A stretch of DNA of 40,916 nt from an uncultured Alphaproteobacteria bacterium. GTDB lineage: Bacteria; Pseudomonadota; Alphaproteobacteria; Rhodobacterales; Rhodobacteraceae. Below the pieces are notes generated by a model. It worked only from the letters and a program-made list of their open reading frames with translations, searched no databases and was not told where the DNA came from. Both the position numbers and the translations under genes were made by a program. Of this stretch, positions 32,832 through 40,916 are shown piece by piece; positions within the stretch are counted from its first letter, which is position 1, and every line of letters starts with the position of its first letter. The stretch lies in NCBI GenBank assembly GCA_902541695.1, contig CACBRT010000007.1, positions 1 to 40,916 of the forward strand, given 5' to 3'.

Positions 32832-33608
32832 TTGAAAATTATTGATAGTCATTGCCATTTAGATTATGAAAATTTTAATGATGATTTTGAAATTATAATC
32901 AGAAGAGCAAAAGAAATTGGAATTTCTAAGATTTTAACAATTTGTAGTAAAAAAGAAAATTTAAATAAAAATATACTTTTATGTGAAAAAAATAATTTTA
33001 TTTTTTTTGCATATGGATTACACCCATTAAATGTTAAAAGAGAAACAATTAGTTCATTAGAAATATTAAATGCATCTAAACATAATAAAATGATTGCAAT
33101 AGGTGAAACTGGACTTGACTACCATTATCAAAAAAATACAGCCAAAGTTCAAAAAATATCGTTCATTGAACATATTAAACTATCTCAGTTAACTGGTTTA
33201 CCTTTAATAATACATTCAAGAGATGCTGATGAAGATATGCAAAGAATACTAATTGAGGAATATACCAATACACCATTTTTTGCTGTAATGCATTGTTTTT
33301 CATCTGGACAAACTTTAGCTCAAACAGCAGTTGAATTAGGTTTTTATTTATCAATGTCAGGAGTTATCACTTTTCCAAAAAATAATGAGTTGCGTAATAT
33401 TTTTTCTAAGGTTCCTATAGATAAAATCTTAGTAGAAACAGATTCTCCTTATCTCTCTCCAGTACCATTTAGAGGAAAAAGAAATGAACCTTCATTCATT
33501 TTAAATACAGCAAAAGTAGGCGCCAGTATTTTCTCAATGAGTATAAACAGATTTAGTGAAATGACATCAAAAAACTTTGATCGTTTATTTAAGAAGGCAA
33601 ATAATTGA
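32832..33608 (+). CDS. TatD-family metal-dependent hydrolase
   Basis: A 258-residue TIM-barrel hydrolase. IDSHCHLDYENF carries the first metal-binding His pair (H7, H9), IGETGLDYHY the Glu, LPLIIHSRDADED the next His, VMHCFSSG another and ILVETDSPYLSPVPFRGKRN the catalytic Asp. Family members are 3'-5' DNA exonucleases or quality-control deoxyribonucleases. The start is TTG, since there is no ATG before the metal motif. In many alphaproteobacteria metG lies between holB and tatD; here the gap is only 24 bp, so metG is elsewhere. It overlaps the next gene by four bases. Confidence 0.92.
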   Translation: MKIIDSHCHLDYENFNDDFEIIIRRAKEIGISKILTICSKKENLNKNILLCEKNNFIFFAYGLHPLNVKRETISSLEILNASKHNKMIAIGETGLDYHYQKNTAKVQKISFIEHIKLSQLTGLPLIIHSRDADEDMQRILIEEYTNTPFFAVMHCFSSGQTLAQTAVELGFYLSMSGVITFPKNNELRNIFSKVPIDKILVETDSPYLSPVPFRGKRNEPSFILNTAKVGASIFSMSINRFSEMTSKNFDRLFKKANN

Positions 33609-34420
33609 ATAATAAAAATAAAGTCAAAAATTTATCATTTACTATTTTAGGGTGTGGATCTTCTGGAGGTGTCCCTCGATTAAGTGATGGCTGGGGTTTA
33701 TGTGATCCAAATAATATAAAAAACTTTAGATTAAGATGTTCACTATTGATAACTCATGAAACAAATTCTGGTAAGTCATGGTATTTAATTGATACGAGCC
33801 CTGACCTTAGACAACAACTTTTAAATTCAAAAATTAACTATTTAGATGGAGTAATATTTACTCATTCCCATGCTGACCATATGCACGGCATAGATGATTT
33901 GAGAATGATATTTTTCAAAAGAAGAAGTCGAATACCTATATGGGCTGATAAAACGACATTACAAAGAATTAATCAATCTTTTCAATATCTCGTAGAACAA
34001 GAGCCAGGTACTAAATACCCACCTATACTTACTTCAGAAACAATAACTGATAGCTTTAAATTGATTGGAAACAGTGGTGAAATTTTAGTAGAACCTATCA
34101 AAGTGAAGCATGGAGATATTGATGCTTTAGGATTTAAAATAGACAAAATGGCTTACATCCCAGATATCTCAGATTTTTATCAGGGTTCATTATCAAAATT
34201 ATATAATTTGGATATATTAATAATTGATGCATTAAGAAGGAATCCTCATCCTGCTCATTCTCACTTAGAAAATACGTTAAATTGGATAGCAGAATTAAAG
34301 CCCAAAAAAGCAATTCTTACAAACATGCATAACGATCTAGATTATGAAACCGTTAAAAATGAAACTCCTTCTAATGTTAGTCCTGCATATGACGGAATGG
34401 TTATCAATTTTCAAAATTGA
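33605..34420 (+). CDS. Metallo-beta-lactamase-fold hydrolase (PhnP/RNase Z-like)
   Basis: A 271-residue enzyme. FTILGCGSSGGVPRLSDGWG opens the fold and THSHADHMHGIDDLR gives the HxHxDH zinc site. VKHGDIDALGFKI holds another His, IPDISDF the Asp, and LTNMHNDLDYE the last His. This is the family found after tatD in most alphaproteobacteria and related to PhnP (cyclic phosphate phosphodiesterase). The substrate is not known. The start is a TTG that overlaps the tatD stop by four bases, so translation is coupled. It ends 3 bp before the AEC carrier gene. Confidence 0.9.
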   Translation: MNNKNKVKNLSFTILGCGSSGGVPRLSDGWGLCDPNNIKNFRLRCSLLITHETNSGKSWYLIDTSPDLRQQLLNSKINYLDGVIFTHSHADHMHGIDDLRMIFFKRRSRIPIWADKTTLQRINQSFQYLVEQEPGTKYPPILTSETITDSFKLIGNSGEILVEPIKVKHGDIDALGFKIDKMAYIPDISDFYQGSLSKLYNLDILIIDALRRNPHPAHSHLENTLNWIAELKPKKAILTNMHNDLDYETVKNETPSNVSPAYDGMVINFQN

Positions 34421-34423
34421 TAG

Positions 34424-35365
34424 ATGATACAAGCAATTTCAACTGTAATTATTCCAGTATTCATAATAATTACCTTTGGATATTTTTCTACTGCACTACA
34501 TTTTACAAAAATTAATGAAATTCAATTTTTAACAAGATTTGCACAAAATATAGCTTTACCATGCTTATTATTTATAAATATTTACGATTTAGATTTATAT
34601 ACGGTATTTAATATTAATCTCCTTCTAACCTTTTATATTTCAGCAAGTATTTGTTTTTGTTTGGGGGTGTTAGGAGGATACTATTTTTTTTTAAAAAATT
34701 TAACAAGCTCCATACCAATTGGATTTTGTTGTTTATTTTCTAATTCCCTTTTACTGGGATTACCTATTACTGAGTTAGCATTAGGCAGTGAATCATTAAA
34801 ATCCAACTATATCATTGTCGCTTTTCATGCACCTTTTTGTTATTTGCTTGGAATTTCTGTTATGGAAATATCAATTAATAATAATACAAAATTAATCCTA
34901 GCTATTATAAAAATTATTAAATCTATAATTTCTAATGCCTTAACATTAGGTATTATTTTAGGCTTTTCTTTTAATATCTTAAAAATAAATATTCCTGAAT
35001 ATTTGATTGACGCTTTAGCCCTTCTTTCAAAGGCAGGTATTCCTATAGCTCTTTTTTCGTTAGGTGGGATTTTAACACAATACAAAGAGAAAGTTATAAA
35101 ATGTATTCCACACTCACTAATGATTGCTTTAATCTCGTTAATTTTTCAACCATTAATAACAATCTATTTTGGAAGTAATATTTTTATTATTTCTGAAGAA
35201 GAACTTAAAAGTGCAGTAATTACAGCAGCAATGGCACCAGGGGTTAATGCATTTATATTTTCAAATATGTATAAAAAATCTACTGAAATAGCTGCAAGTT
35301 CTGTAATTTTATGTACTATTTTGTCAATAATTTCTAGTGCTCTTTGGATATCTTATATTAAATAG
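34424..35365 (+). CDS. AEC-family auxin-efflux-like carrier
   Basis: A 313-residue membrane protein with about ten predicted helices. IIPVFIIITFGYFSTAL at the start, ALPCLLFINIY, FSNSLLLGLPITELALG, LLSKAGIPIALFSLGGIL and MAPGVNAFIFSNMYK mark the AEC (mem_trans) family. Bacterial members are thought to move malonate, malate or other small organic acids. It is the last gene of the dacC-tmk-holB-tatD run, only 3 bp after the metallo-hydrolase, and ends inside a strong terminator. Substrate unknown. Confidence 0.88.
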   Translation: MIQAISTVIIPVFIIITFGYFSTALHFTKINEIQFLTRFAQNIALPCLLFINIYDLDLYTVFNINLLLTFYISASICFCLGVLGGYYFFLKNLTSSIPIGFCCLFSNSLLLGLPITELALGSESLKSNYIIVAFHAPFCYLLGISVMEISINNNTKLILAIIKIIKSIISNALTLGIILGFSFNILKINIPEYLIDALALLSKAGIPIALFSLGGILTQYKEKVIKCIPHSLMIALISLIFQPLITIYFGSNIFIISEEELKSAVITAAMAPGVNAFIFSNMYKKSTEIAASSVILCTILSIISSALWISYIK

Positions 35366-35402
35366 CTCCAAAAGAAATTTAATTCTTTTGAAGCTATTTT
35401 TG
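35361..35402. terminator. Bidirectional intrinsic terminator
   Basis: AATAGCTCCAAAAGAA (35361-35376) pairs with TTCTTTTGAAGCTATT (35383-35398) with one mismatch and a 6-nt loop. The plus strand continues with a T run, and the minus-strand transcript would end in AUUUAAU with few T. It overlaps the AEC stop codon and faces the small peptide gene from the other side, so it can end both transcripts. Confidence 0.75.
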
Positions 35403-35437
35403 AGATAATTAAGCTCTTTGTAAGGGCTGAATTATAA

Positions 35438-35506
35438 TTAAATTTGAACACCCTGTAATAAGGGACGAACCAATACCTTACAGATCGCATAATTAACGTT
35501 AGACAT
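35438..35506 (-). CDS. 22-residue peptide gene with a very strong ribosome site
   Basis: A 22-codon frame on the minus strand, starting at an ATG at 35506 preceded by AAAGGAGGTGGTCCA (GGAGG 7 bases from the ATG), the best ribosome site in the window. The peptide begins MSNVNYAICK, continues VLVRPLLQGVQI and ends; it is amphipathic, has net charge +2 and one Cys. An upstream in-frame ATG at 35524 has no ribosome site. The gene lies alone between a bidirectional terminator and the SDR gene, in a region otherwise without coding. No maturation enzyme is nearby. It could be a small membrane peptide, a leader or a toxin; I do not recognise it. The codons are less AT-biased than those of neighbours. 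Confidence 0.5.
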   Translation of the reverse strand: MSNVNYAICKVLVRPLLQGVQI

Positions 35507-35586
35507 TGGACCACCTCCTTTCATTGTTAAAATCAATAATAATCATAACAAAAAATTTTAAAATTTAAACAATTTTATTAAAAATA

Positions 35587-36270
35587 TTAAAAATTTTCTT
35601 GCCAAGGTCTTAATTCAATTTCCGAAGACCAACAATTTTTTTTTTGTAAAAAAACATTAAAATAATTTTTGGCAATTTCATCGGGATCTAATTGAATATC
35701 ATTAGTATTTTGTGACAATGATTTTTTCTGTATAATTCCATCAATAATAAAATGACTAACATGAATATTCCTGGGATGTAATTCTCTTGCTAATGATTGT
35801 GATAATCCTCGTAATCCAAATTTTCCCATTGCAAATGCTGAAGAGTTAGCAAAACCTTTTTTAGATGCTGAAGCACCAGTAAAAAAAATACTTCCTTTTC
35901 CAAGTTTTAGCATTCTTCTTGTTGCTTCTTGTGCAACTAAAAAACCAGCATAACAAGTTATTTCTATGGCTTCTTTAACATTAATAACATTTAAATCTTC
36001 AATCTTACCAGGAAAACGACTTGATGGATTAAAAATAACTAGGTCCAAATTTCCTAAACTTTTATCAACGTCTTTAAATAATCTAATAACATTCTCTGAT
36101 TTGGATACATCATACTGAAATAAAACAGCATTAATTTCACTTGATAAATGTTTAATTTTATTAATATTTCTTGCAACCAGACCTATTTTATATCCATTTG
36201 AATAAAAAATTTTTGCAAGTGAAGAGCTTAAACCTTTTCCTGCACCAACTATTAATACTGAATTTTTCAT
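35587..36270 (-). CDS. SDR-family protein with Phe in place of the catalytic Tyr
   Basis: A 227-residue short-chain dehydrogenase-like protein. VLIVGAGKGLSSSLAKIF (residues 5-22) is the NAD(P)-binding glycine motif, with LDLVIFNPSSR where NNAG is usual. FFTGASASKKGFANSSAFAMGKFG covers the catalytic region (short pieces, residues 129-151): Ser is kept (about 134-136) but YxxxK is FxxxK (F146, K150). A Phe at that site occurs in a subgroup of this family as I recall, so it is not a fresh mutation, but normal SDR chemistry is doubtful. It follows the ferredoxin gene with a one-base overlap, so the pair may act together. Confidence 0.8.
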   Translation of the reverse strand: MKNSVLIVGAGKGLSSSLAKIFYSNGYKIGLVARNINKIKHLSSEINAVLFQYDVSKSENVIRLFKDVDKSLGNLDLVIFNPSSRFPGKIEDLNVINVKEAIEITCYAGFLVAQEATRRMLKLGKGSIFFTGASASKKGFANSSAFAMGKFGLRGLSQSLARELHPRNIHVSHFIIDGIIQKKSLSQNTNDIQLDPDEIAKNYFNVFLQKKNCWSSEIELRPWQENF

Positions 36271-36929
36271 TAATAAACCTCATTTATAAAGTGTTTCATA
36301 TGAAATCTAGATTGCTCAATTTTTCTATATGATTGACCTATAGGGCATCCTCTTCTAACTAAACATCCATCAATACATATACTGTTTTTAGAACTTCTTA
36401 TAAATTGAATACAAGACTTAACATCATATTTATGATTATTTAAAGCATTAACAGGGCAAGCTCTCACACAAGGAGCACTACAAGTCAAACAAGGTTTATT
36501 GTTTTTCTTTTGTAAATTAAAATTATTTCTATTTTCAAATGCAATTGCACCTCTAAAAGAAACCATCAATCCTCGACGCTCATGAACTAATAATTTAACA
36601 GGGCTTTCCCAAAATTTACCAGTATTCAATGCCCACTCATAAAAGGGTATAATTGGATTATTTTGAAAAGGATAAAATGCAGTACCAGAAAATTTTTTTG
36701 CTATCCTATTAATTATTCTTTTTGACCATTTATTTAAAGGATTTTTTACTCCAGAGGTGAATTCTTTTGACTTTATAAATATATCCCAAAAAAAAGGTTC
36801 ATCCGGTCCAATAAGCATAGCAAATTCATATTTTTCAAGAAATTTATTGTTAAAAACAACAATTCCAAGATTAGTTAAACCAAATTCTTTTAATACTATT
36901 TCAATTTTTAATATGTCATTTTTAGTCAT
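36270..36929 (-). CDS. Two-cluster 4Fe-4S ferredoxin-like protein
   Basis: A 219-residue protein. The C-terminal third carries two cysteine sets: CLTCSAPCVRACPVNAL (about residues 149-165) and a later group in CIQFIR, ICIDGCLVRRGCPIG, enough for two [4Fe-4S] clusters, as in the ferredoxin part of epoxyqueuosine reductase (QueG). The N-terminal 140 residues (FGLTNLGIVVFN, VKLLVHERRGLMVSFRGAIAF) resemble a shortened QueG N-terminal region without the cobalamin domain of full-length QueG. The function is unknown. It is coupled by a one-base overlap to the SDR-like gene downstream. Confidence 0.75.
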   Translation of the reverse strand: MTKNDILKIEIVLKEFGLTNLGIVVFNNKFLEKYEFAMLIGPDEPFFWDIFIKSKEFTSGVKNPLNKWSKRIINRIAKKFSGTAFYPFQNNPIIPFYEWALNTGKFWESPVKLLVHERRGLMVSFRGAIAFENRNNFNLQKKNNKPCLTCSAPCVRACPVNALNNHKYDVKSCIQFIRSSKNSICIDGCLVRRGCPIGQSYRKIEQSRFHMKHFINEVY

Positions 36930-37028
36930 ATTAAACTCAATTTTTTTCAGTTGATAAAATTTTGTTGAGACTATAATAGTAAATCAAAAAACTATTCAAA
37001 TAAATTTAATTTTTTTTAATCAAAGCCT

Positions 37029-37034
37029 TATAAT
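37029..37034 (+). promoter_or_regulatory. Candidate -10 box of the MFS pump gene
   Basis: TATAAT 15 bp before the ATG, with TTAATT 17 bp upstream (37006-37011) as a possible -35. TCCTCC between box and ATG is the wrong strand for a ribosome site, so the leader is short. Confidence 0.35.
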
Positions 37035-37049
37035 ATCCTCCTTCTTAAA

Positions 37050-38210
37050 ATGAGTAAATTAAATATTATTCTTTTATCTGCTAGTCTTATGGCATTAGGT
37101 GCTTTTAGTATTGATACAATATTACCAAGTATAACTTATTTAAAAAATGAATTCGATGTATTACCAAAAAACTCTCATTGGATAATTACTTCAGTTTTTA
37201 TTGGAATTGCGATGGGACAATTAATATTTGGACCAATATCAGATAGTATAGGAAGAAAAAAAACTGCAATTTTAGGTCTAATTATTTTTAGCTTTAGCTG
37301 TATATTATCAATTATATCAATAAATTATGTAATGTTTTTATTAACCAGATTTTTACAGGGATTAGGCTCAGGTGCTGCTGTAGTGATATCAAGAGCGATT
37401 GCAAGAGATTTTTTTGAAGGAAGAAAACTAGCTCAAATTATGTCTATAGTTACTACCATATTTATACTGGTACCTGTATTTGCTCCAAGTATTGGACAAA
37501 TTATAATTTCATTTTCTCATTGGAAGATGATATTTATCTTTATGTTTCTATTATCTATTACATTAAAATTTTTCATATTATATAAATACTTAGAACAAAT
37601 GAAGTTAGAGATGAAACTTAATTTCAAAGCCACTTTTGAAGGCTTTAAAGAGGTATATAAGTCTAGAATAAGCAGAACTTATACTATTACTGCAGGTTTA
37701 GTTTTTGGAATTTTAGTAAGCTTTTTAAATATTGCTCAACCACTTTTTCAAGATCACCTAATGGTAGGTAACAGTTTCGCTCTATATTTTAGCTTAGGAG
37801 CTTTATCAGTTGGCATTGGCGCTATAATAAATTCAAAACTTGTTCTAATTATAGATCCTCAAAAAATAGTACTGGTTTCGCTTTATTTAACTGCACTGTA
37901 TGCCATATTTTTCTACTTTTTAATTCTATTTTATTTGAAAATAACTTCATTTACAGTAATGGCTTTTTTAATTCCTACTTTTTTTCTTTTTGGATTTTCA
38001 TTTGGAAATATGAATGCTCTTGCATTAACTCCAATGGGACACATTGCAGGTACAGCATCTGCAGTAATTGGAACAACTAGTATTATAATTGCTATACCAA
38101 TAGGATCAATTATAGCATATTACTATGAAGGACCACTAGATAATTTTGTCCAACTCATAATTGCTATTTCATTAATCAATATTTTATTATTAACTAAGGT
38201 AAAACGTTAA
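37050..38210 (+). CDS. Bcr/CflA-type MFS multidrug transporter
   Basis: A 386-residue membrane protein with about twelve hydrophobic helices. The Bcr/CflA pattern is clear: LGAFSIDTILPSITYLKNEF in helix 1, GIAMGQLIFGPISDSIGRKK (MFS motif A, about residues 54-73), RFLQGLGSGAAVVISRAIAR and FVPSIGQ-like VFAPSIGQIII. Members pump chloramphenicol, bicyclomycin or other small molecules out of the cell using the proton gradient. It diverges from the ferredoxin gene (120 bp between) and converges on gltD. Confidence 0.88.
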   Translation: MSKLNIILLSASLMALGAFSIDTILPSITYLKNEFDVLPKNSHWIITSVFIGIAMGQLIFGPISDSIGRKKTAILGLIIFSFSCILSIISINYVMFLLTRFLQGLGSGAAVVISRAIARDFFEGRKLAQIMSIVTTIFILVPVFAPSIGQIIISFSHWKMIFIFMFLLSITLKFFILYKYLEQMKLEMKLNFKATFEGFKEVYKSRISRTYTITAGLVFGILVSFLNIAQPLFQDHLMVGNSFALYFSLGALSVGIGAIINSKLVLIIDPQKIVLVSLYLTALYAIFFYFLILFYLKITSFTVMAFLIPTFFLFGFSFGNMNALALTPMGHIAGTASAVIGTTSIIIAIPIGSIIAYYYEGPLDNFVQLIIAISLINILLLTKVKR

Positions 38211-38337
38211 ATAATTTAGATTTGGATAAAAAGAGATATAAAGACTAACACTTTAAAATGAAATTTTATGGCCAAAGAAAAATTATTCCGTTAGTAGAAC
38301 AGGTTTATACAGGAACAACCGAAAACGATGCATTAAT

Positions 38338-39774
38338 TTATCTTGGTAATAGACTATTTCCCATTAAAAATTCATCGACAGCTCTAGCACATTGTCTACC
38401 TTCTCGAATAGCCCAAACAACTAATGATTGTCCTCTACGCATATCTCCAGCAGTCCAAACTTTATCAAGATTTGTCTTAAAGTCAGTTGTATTTGCTAAT
38501 ACATTTTTTCTAGTATCAAGATTTACCTGGGAATCCTTCAATAAGCCATCGAATTTTGGAGAAACAAATCCCATAGCTAGAAGAACTAAATCAGCTTTAA
38601 TATGAAATTCGGAACCTTCAACAGGTTTAAAATCTTTATCAACTTTTATGCAATGAAGTTTTTTTACATTCCCATTAGCATCCCCTTCAAAGCTTTGTGT
38701 CATAACGGAAAATTCTCTATTAGCTCCCTCTTCTTGACTAGAAGATGTTCTCAGTTTTAGAGGCCAATTTGGCCATGTTGATAATTTATCTTCTTTTTCA
38801 GGAGGTTCTGGCATTATCTCTAATTGAGTCACTGATATTGCACCTTGTCTAATTGAGGTTCCTATACAATCAGATCCGGTATCACCGCCACCTATTACTA
38901 CAACATTTTTTGAAGTTGCTAATATTTCTTCAGGATTTACATAGCTTTCATTACTTACTCTTCTGTTTTGCTGAGGAAGAAAATCCATGGCGTAATGAAT
39001 ACCTTTAAAATTTCTTCCTTGAATGGGAAGGTCTCTAGGCATTTCAGCTCCTCCAGCCAATATGATTGCATCATGTGAACTAATTATTTCATTAGACGAA
39101 ATATCAATTCCAACATTTACGTTAGTATGGAAAATAATACCTTCCTCTGATAATTGATTAATCCTTCTATCAATATGCGATTTATCAAGTTTAAAATCAG
39201 GTATTCCATATCGAAGCAACCCTCCCAATTTACTATTTTTTTCGTATAAGTGAACCTCATGACCAGCTCTTGCTAATTGCTGAGATGCAGCCAACCCAGC
39301 AGGACCAGAACCAATTACTGCAACCTTTTTTCCAGTTTTTTGTTCAGCGATTTGGGGTTTAATCCAACCATTTTTCCACGCTTTATCAACAATTGCACAT
39401 TCTATTGATTTGATCGTTACTGGATTATCAATTATGTTAAGAGTGCATGATGCTTCGCAAGGTGCTGGGCAGATTCTGCCAGTAAATTCTGGGAAATTAT
39501 TGGTTGAATGTAAATCAGCGATTGCGTTTTCCCATTCACCTTTATAAACTAAATCATTCCAGTCTGGAATTTGATTATTAACTGGACAGCCTTTTAAACC
39601 CTTTACATCATGACAGAATGGAATACCACAATCCATACACCTACTGGCTTGCGCCTGTAGTGTTTGTTCCGGTAATTCGATAAAAAACTCTTTGAAATTT
39701 CTTACCCGATCAGCAGCTGGTCTGTATTTCCTATCTTGTCTATCTAACTCTAAAAATCCTGTTACTTTTCCCAT
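38338..39774 (-). CDS. gltD: Glutamate synthase small (beta) subunit
   Basis: A 478-residue NADPH-dependent flavoprotein subunit. The N-terminal ferredoxin-like domain holds cysteines in [20 protein letters not shown] (about residues 42-61) and CPAPCEASC (about 102-110). FAD binding is in [20 protein letters not shown], the NADPH site in [20 protein letters not shown] and the second FAD contact in [18 protein letters not shown]. It passes electrons to GltB to make glutamate from glutamine and 2-oxoglutarate. It follows gltB by 27 bp. The frame at 38258-38605 on the other strand overlaps this gene and is not counted. Confidence 0.95.
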   Translation of the reverse strand: MGKVTGFLELDRQDRKYRPAADRVRNFKEFFIELPEQTLQAQASRCMDCGIPFCHDVKGLKGCPVNNQIPDWNDLVYKGEWENAIADLHSTNNFPEFTGRICPAPCEASCTLNIIDNPVTIKSIECAIVDKAWKNGWIKPQIAEQKTGKKVAVIGSGPAGLAASQQLARAGHEVHLYEKNSKLGGLLRYGIPDFKLDKSHIDRRINQLSEEGIIFHTNVNVGIDISSNEIISSHDAIILAGGAEMPRDLPIQGRNFKGIHYAMDFLPQQNRRVSNESYVNPEEILATSKNVVVIGGGDTGSDCIGTSIRQGAISVTQLEIMPEPPEKEDKLSTWPNWPLKLRTSSSQEEGANREFSVMTQSFEGDANGNVKKLHCIKVDKDFKPVEGSEFHIKADLVLLAMGFVSPKFDGLLKDSQVNLDTRKNVLANTTDFKTNLDKVWTAGDMRRGQSLVVWAIREGRQCARAVDEFLMGNSLLPR

Positions 39775-39801
39775 TCTTCTTCCTAAAAATTTAAAAATTA
39801 A

Positions 39802-40916
39802 TTACTCAGCAGCAACAATATTTGCATTTTGTTCAGCTTTTATTTCTTCAAGAGCCCTTCTATACTCAGTTGGCATAACTTTTATAAATTTTGGACGATA
39901 ATTTTCCCAATCATCAAGTATCAGCTTTGCCTTTTCAGATTTCGTATATTCATAGTGCTTATCTACTAAAAATCTTAACCTCTCATCATCATATTTGGTC
40001 ATATCACTAGATAAATGCACTCTTCCATGATGCTCAATGTCACCAGACTGGTGTCCTTCAGATTCCATTAGGTCATCTTCCTCAGGAATGGGTTCTAATT
40101 CAACCATCGATAAATTACACCTGCTTGAGAAAGTACCGTCCTCGTCTAATACATAAGCAATCCCTCCTGACATGCCTGCAGCAAAATTTCTACCAGTTGG
40201 TCCTAAAACTACAACTATTCCGCCAGTCATGTATTCACACCCATGATCTCCTACACCTTCAACTACAGCTACTGCACCAGAATTCCTTACCGCAAATCTT
40301 TCACCTGCGAAACCTCTAAAAAAGCATTTCCCTGCAATAGCACCATATAAAACTGTATTACCAACTATAATTGAATTATTTTTATCAAGCAAAGTAGCTT
40401 TCTCCGAAGGATAAACAACGATGTTACCACCTGACAAACCTTTACCTACATAATCATTAGCTTCACCTTCTACCTCAAACAAAACTCCGTTACAAAGCCA
40501 AGCACCAAATGCTTGACCAGTAGTACCTTTAAATTTGATATGGATTGAATTTTCTTTTAAACCATCAAAACCAAATTTTTTTTGAAATATATCCAGAAAG
40601 CATTGCTCCAGTTGAGCGGTTAAAATTTGATATTGGGAGATTAATTCTTACCATACTACGCTTATCAATTGATTCTTTAGTCAAATTAATCAGTTTTTTA
40701 TCTAGAACTTTTTCAAGATAGTGGTTTTGATCTTCACAACAAAATTTTGAATGTGAATTGCAAGGGTCTGGATCAAAAAACAATTTACTAAAATCTAAAC
40801 CTTTTGCTTTCCAATGGTTTATAACTTCTTTTTGATCTAAAAATTCAATCTTACCAATCATATCATTAAATTTTGCAAACCCAAGATTAGCCATTAATTC
40901 CCTAACTTCTTCAGCT
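39802..40916 (-). CDS. gltB: Glutamate synthase large subunit, 3' part, with one-base frameshift
   Basis: The C-terminal portion of GltB in two frames. From the window edge, one frame gives AEEVRELMANLGFAKFNDMI up to GAMLSGYISKKIWF and a stop at 40565. The second frame continues as KFGFDGLKENSIHIKFKGTT, GQAFGAWLCNGVLFEVEG, DYVGKGLSGGNIVVYP and ends at 39802 with the usual glutamate synthase alpha (GXGXG) repeats. The frames meet at a run of eight T on the plus strand (40576-40583). Seven would restore the family pattern ISKKFGFDGL. No other damage is seen, so the change is either a sequencing error, a slippage site or a fresh mutation. Confidence 0.85.

Noticed and set aside
38258-38605. 115-residue plus-strand frame overlapping gltD
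   Set aside because: Three quarters of it lies antisense to the conserved end of gltD. The first 27 codons are outside gltD but match nothing I know.
1-40916. CRISPR array or insertion sequence
   Set aside because: No regularly spaced repeat-spacer pattern and no transposase frame were seen in the window.

Overview
The window looks like a piece of an AT-rich alphaproteobacterial chromosome, probably from a small-celled marine lineage. The evidence is very low GC, tight gene spacing, a TRAP transporter, a tauE-like exporter, protocatechuate genes and the alphaproteobacterial run dacC-tmk-holB-tatD-metallo-hydrolase. The lineage is inferred from gene content and composition only.

Left part (1 to about 7.8 kb): an integrated genomic island. 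A P4-type tyrosine integrase with an AlpA-like protein lies just downstream of a tRNA-Ser(UGA) gene whose 3' end is the likely attachment site. The island continues past the left edge. It carries a leftward gene set resembling a defence module: a DnaQ-type exonuclease with a zinc-finger-like N-terminus and a C-terminal membrane anchor, a small zinc-ribbon protein that also ends in a membrane anchor, a NERD-nuclease/SF1 helicase, and the start of a protein resembling DrmA of DISARM. To its right is a rightward set of four small unknown genes, the last with a twin-arginine signal. A compact, GC-richer non-coding stretch (about 5.61 to 5.94 kb) follows, full of perfect inverted repeats, that could be a structured RNA or a DNA recombination or replication element.

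Middle part (8.1 to 29.2 kb): two catabolic blocks, nearly all on the minus strand. The first (8.1-14.9 kb) encodes a three-subunit molybdenum hydroxylase, a MoaD-like ubiquitin-fold protein, an aldo/keto reductase, a TauE/SafE transporter and a homocysteine S-methyltransferase. A decayed trypsin-like protease gene occupies most of the following 1.1 kb gap. The second block is an eight-gene aromatic operon (24.3 down to 16.0 kb) with two MhpA-like flavin hydroxylases, two VOC-fold proteins (one a likely extradiol dioxygenase), an FAH-family enzyme and a complete TRAP transporter. Beside it are pobA and pcaD-pcaC-pcaH-pcaG followed by a BKACE (DUF849) gene: 4-hydroxybenzoate to protocatechuate to beta-ketoadipate, with BKACE as a possible substitute for the usual last steps. 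No pcaB and no transcription factor gene is visible.

Right part (29.2 to 40.9 kb): housekeeping genes. These are a SixA-like phosphatase, a D,D-carboxypeptidase, tmk, holB, TatD, a metallo-beta-lactamase-fold hydrolase, an AEC carrier, a tiny peptide gene with a near-perfect ribosome binding site, an SDR-like protein, a ferredoxin, a Bcr/CflA-type MFS pump, gltD and the 3' part of gltB. As given, gltB is interrupted by a one-base frameshift in a run of eight A.
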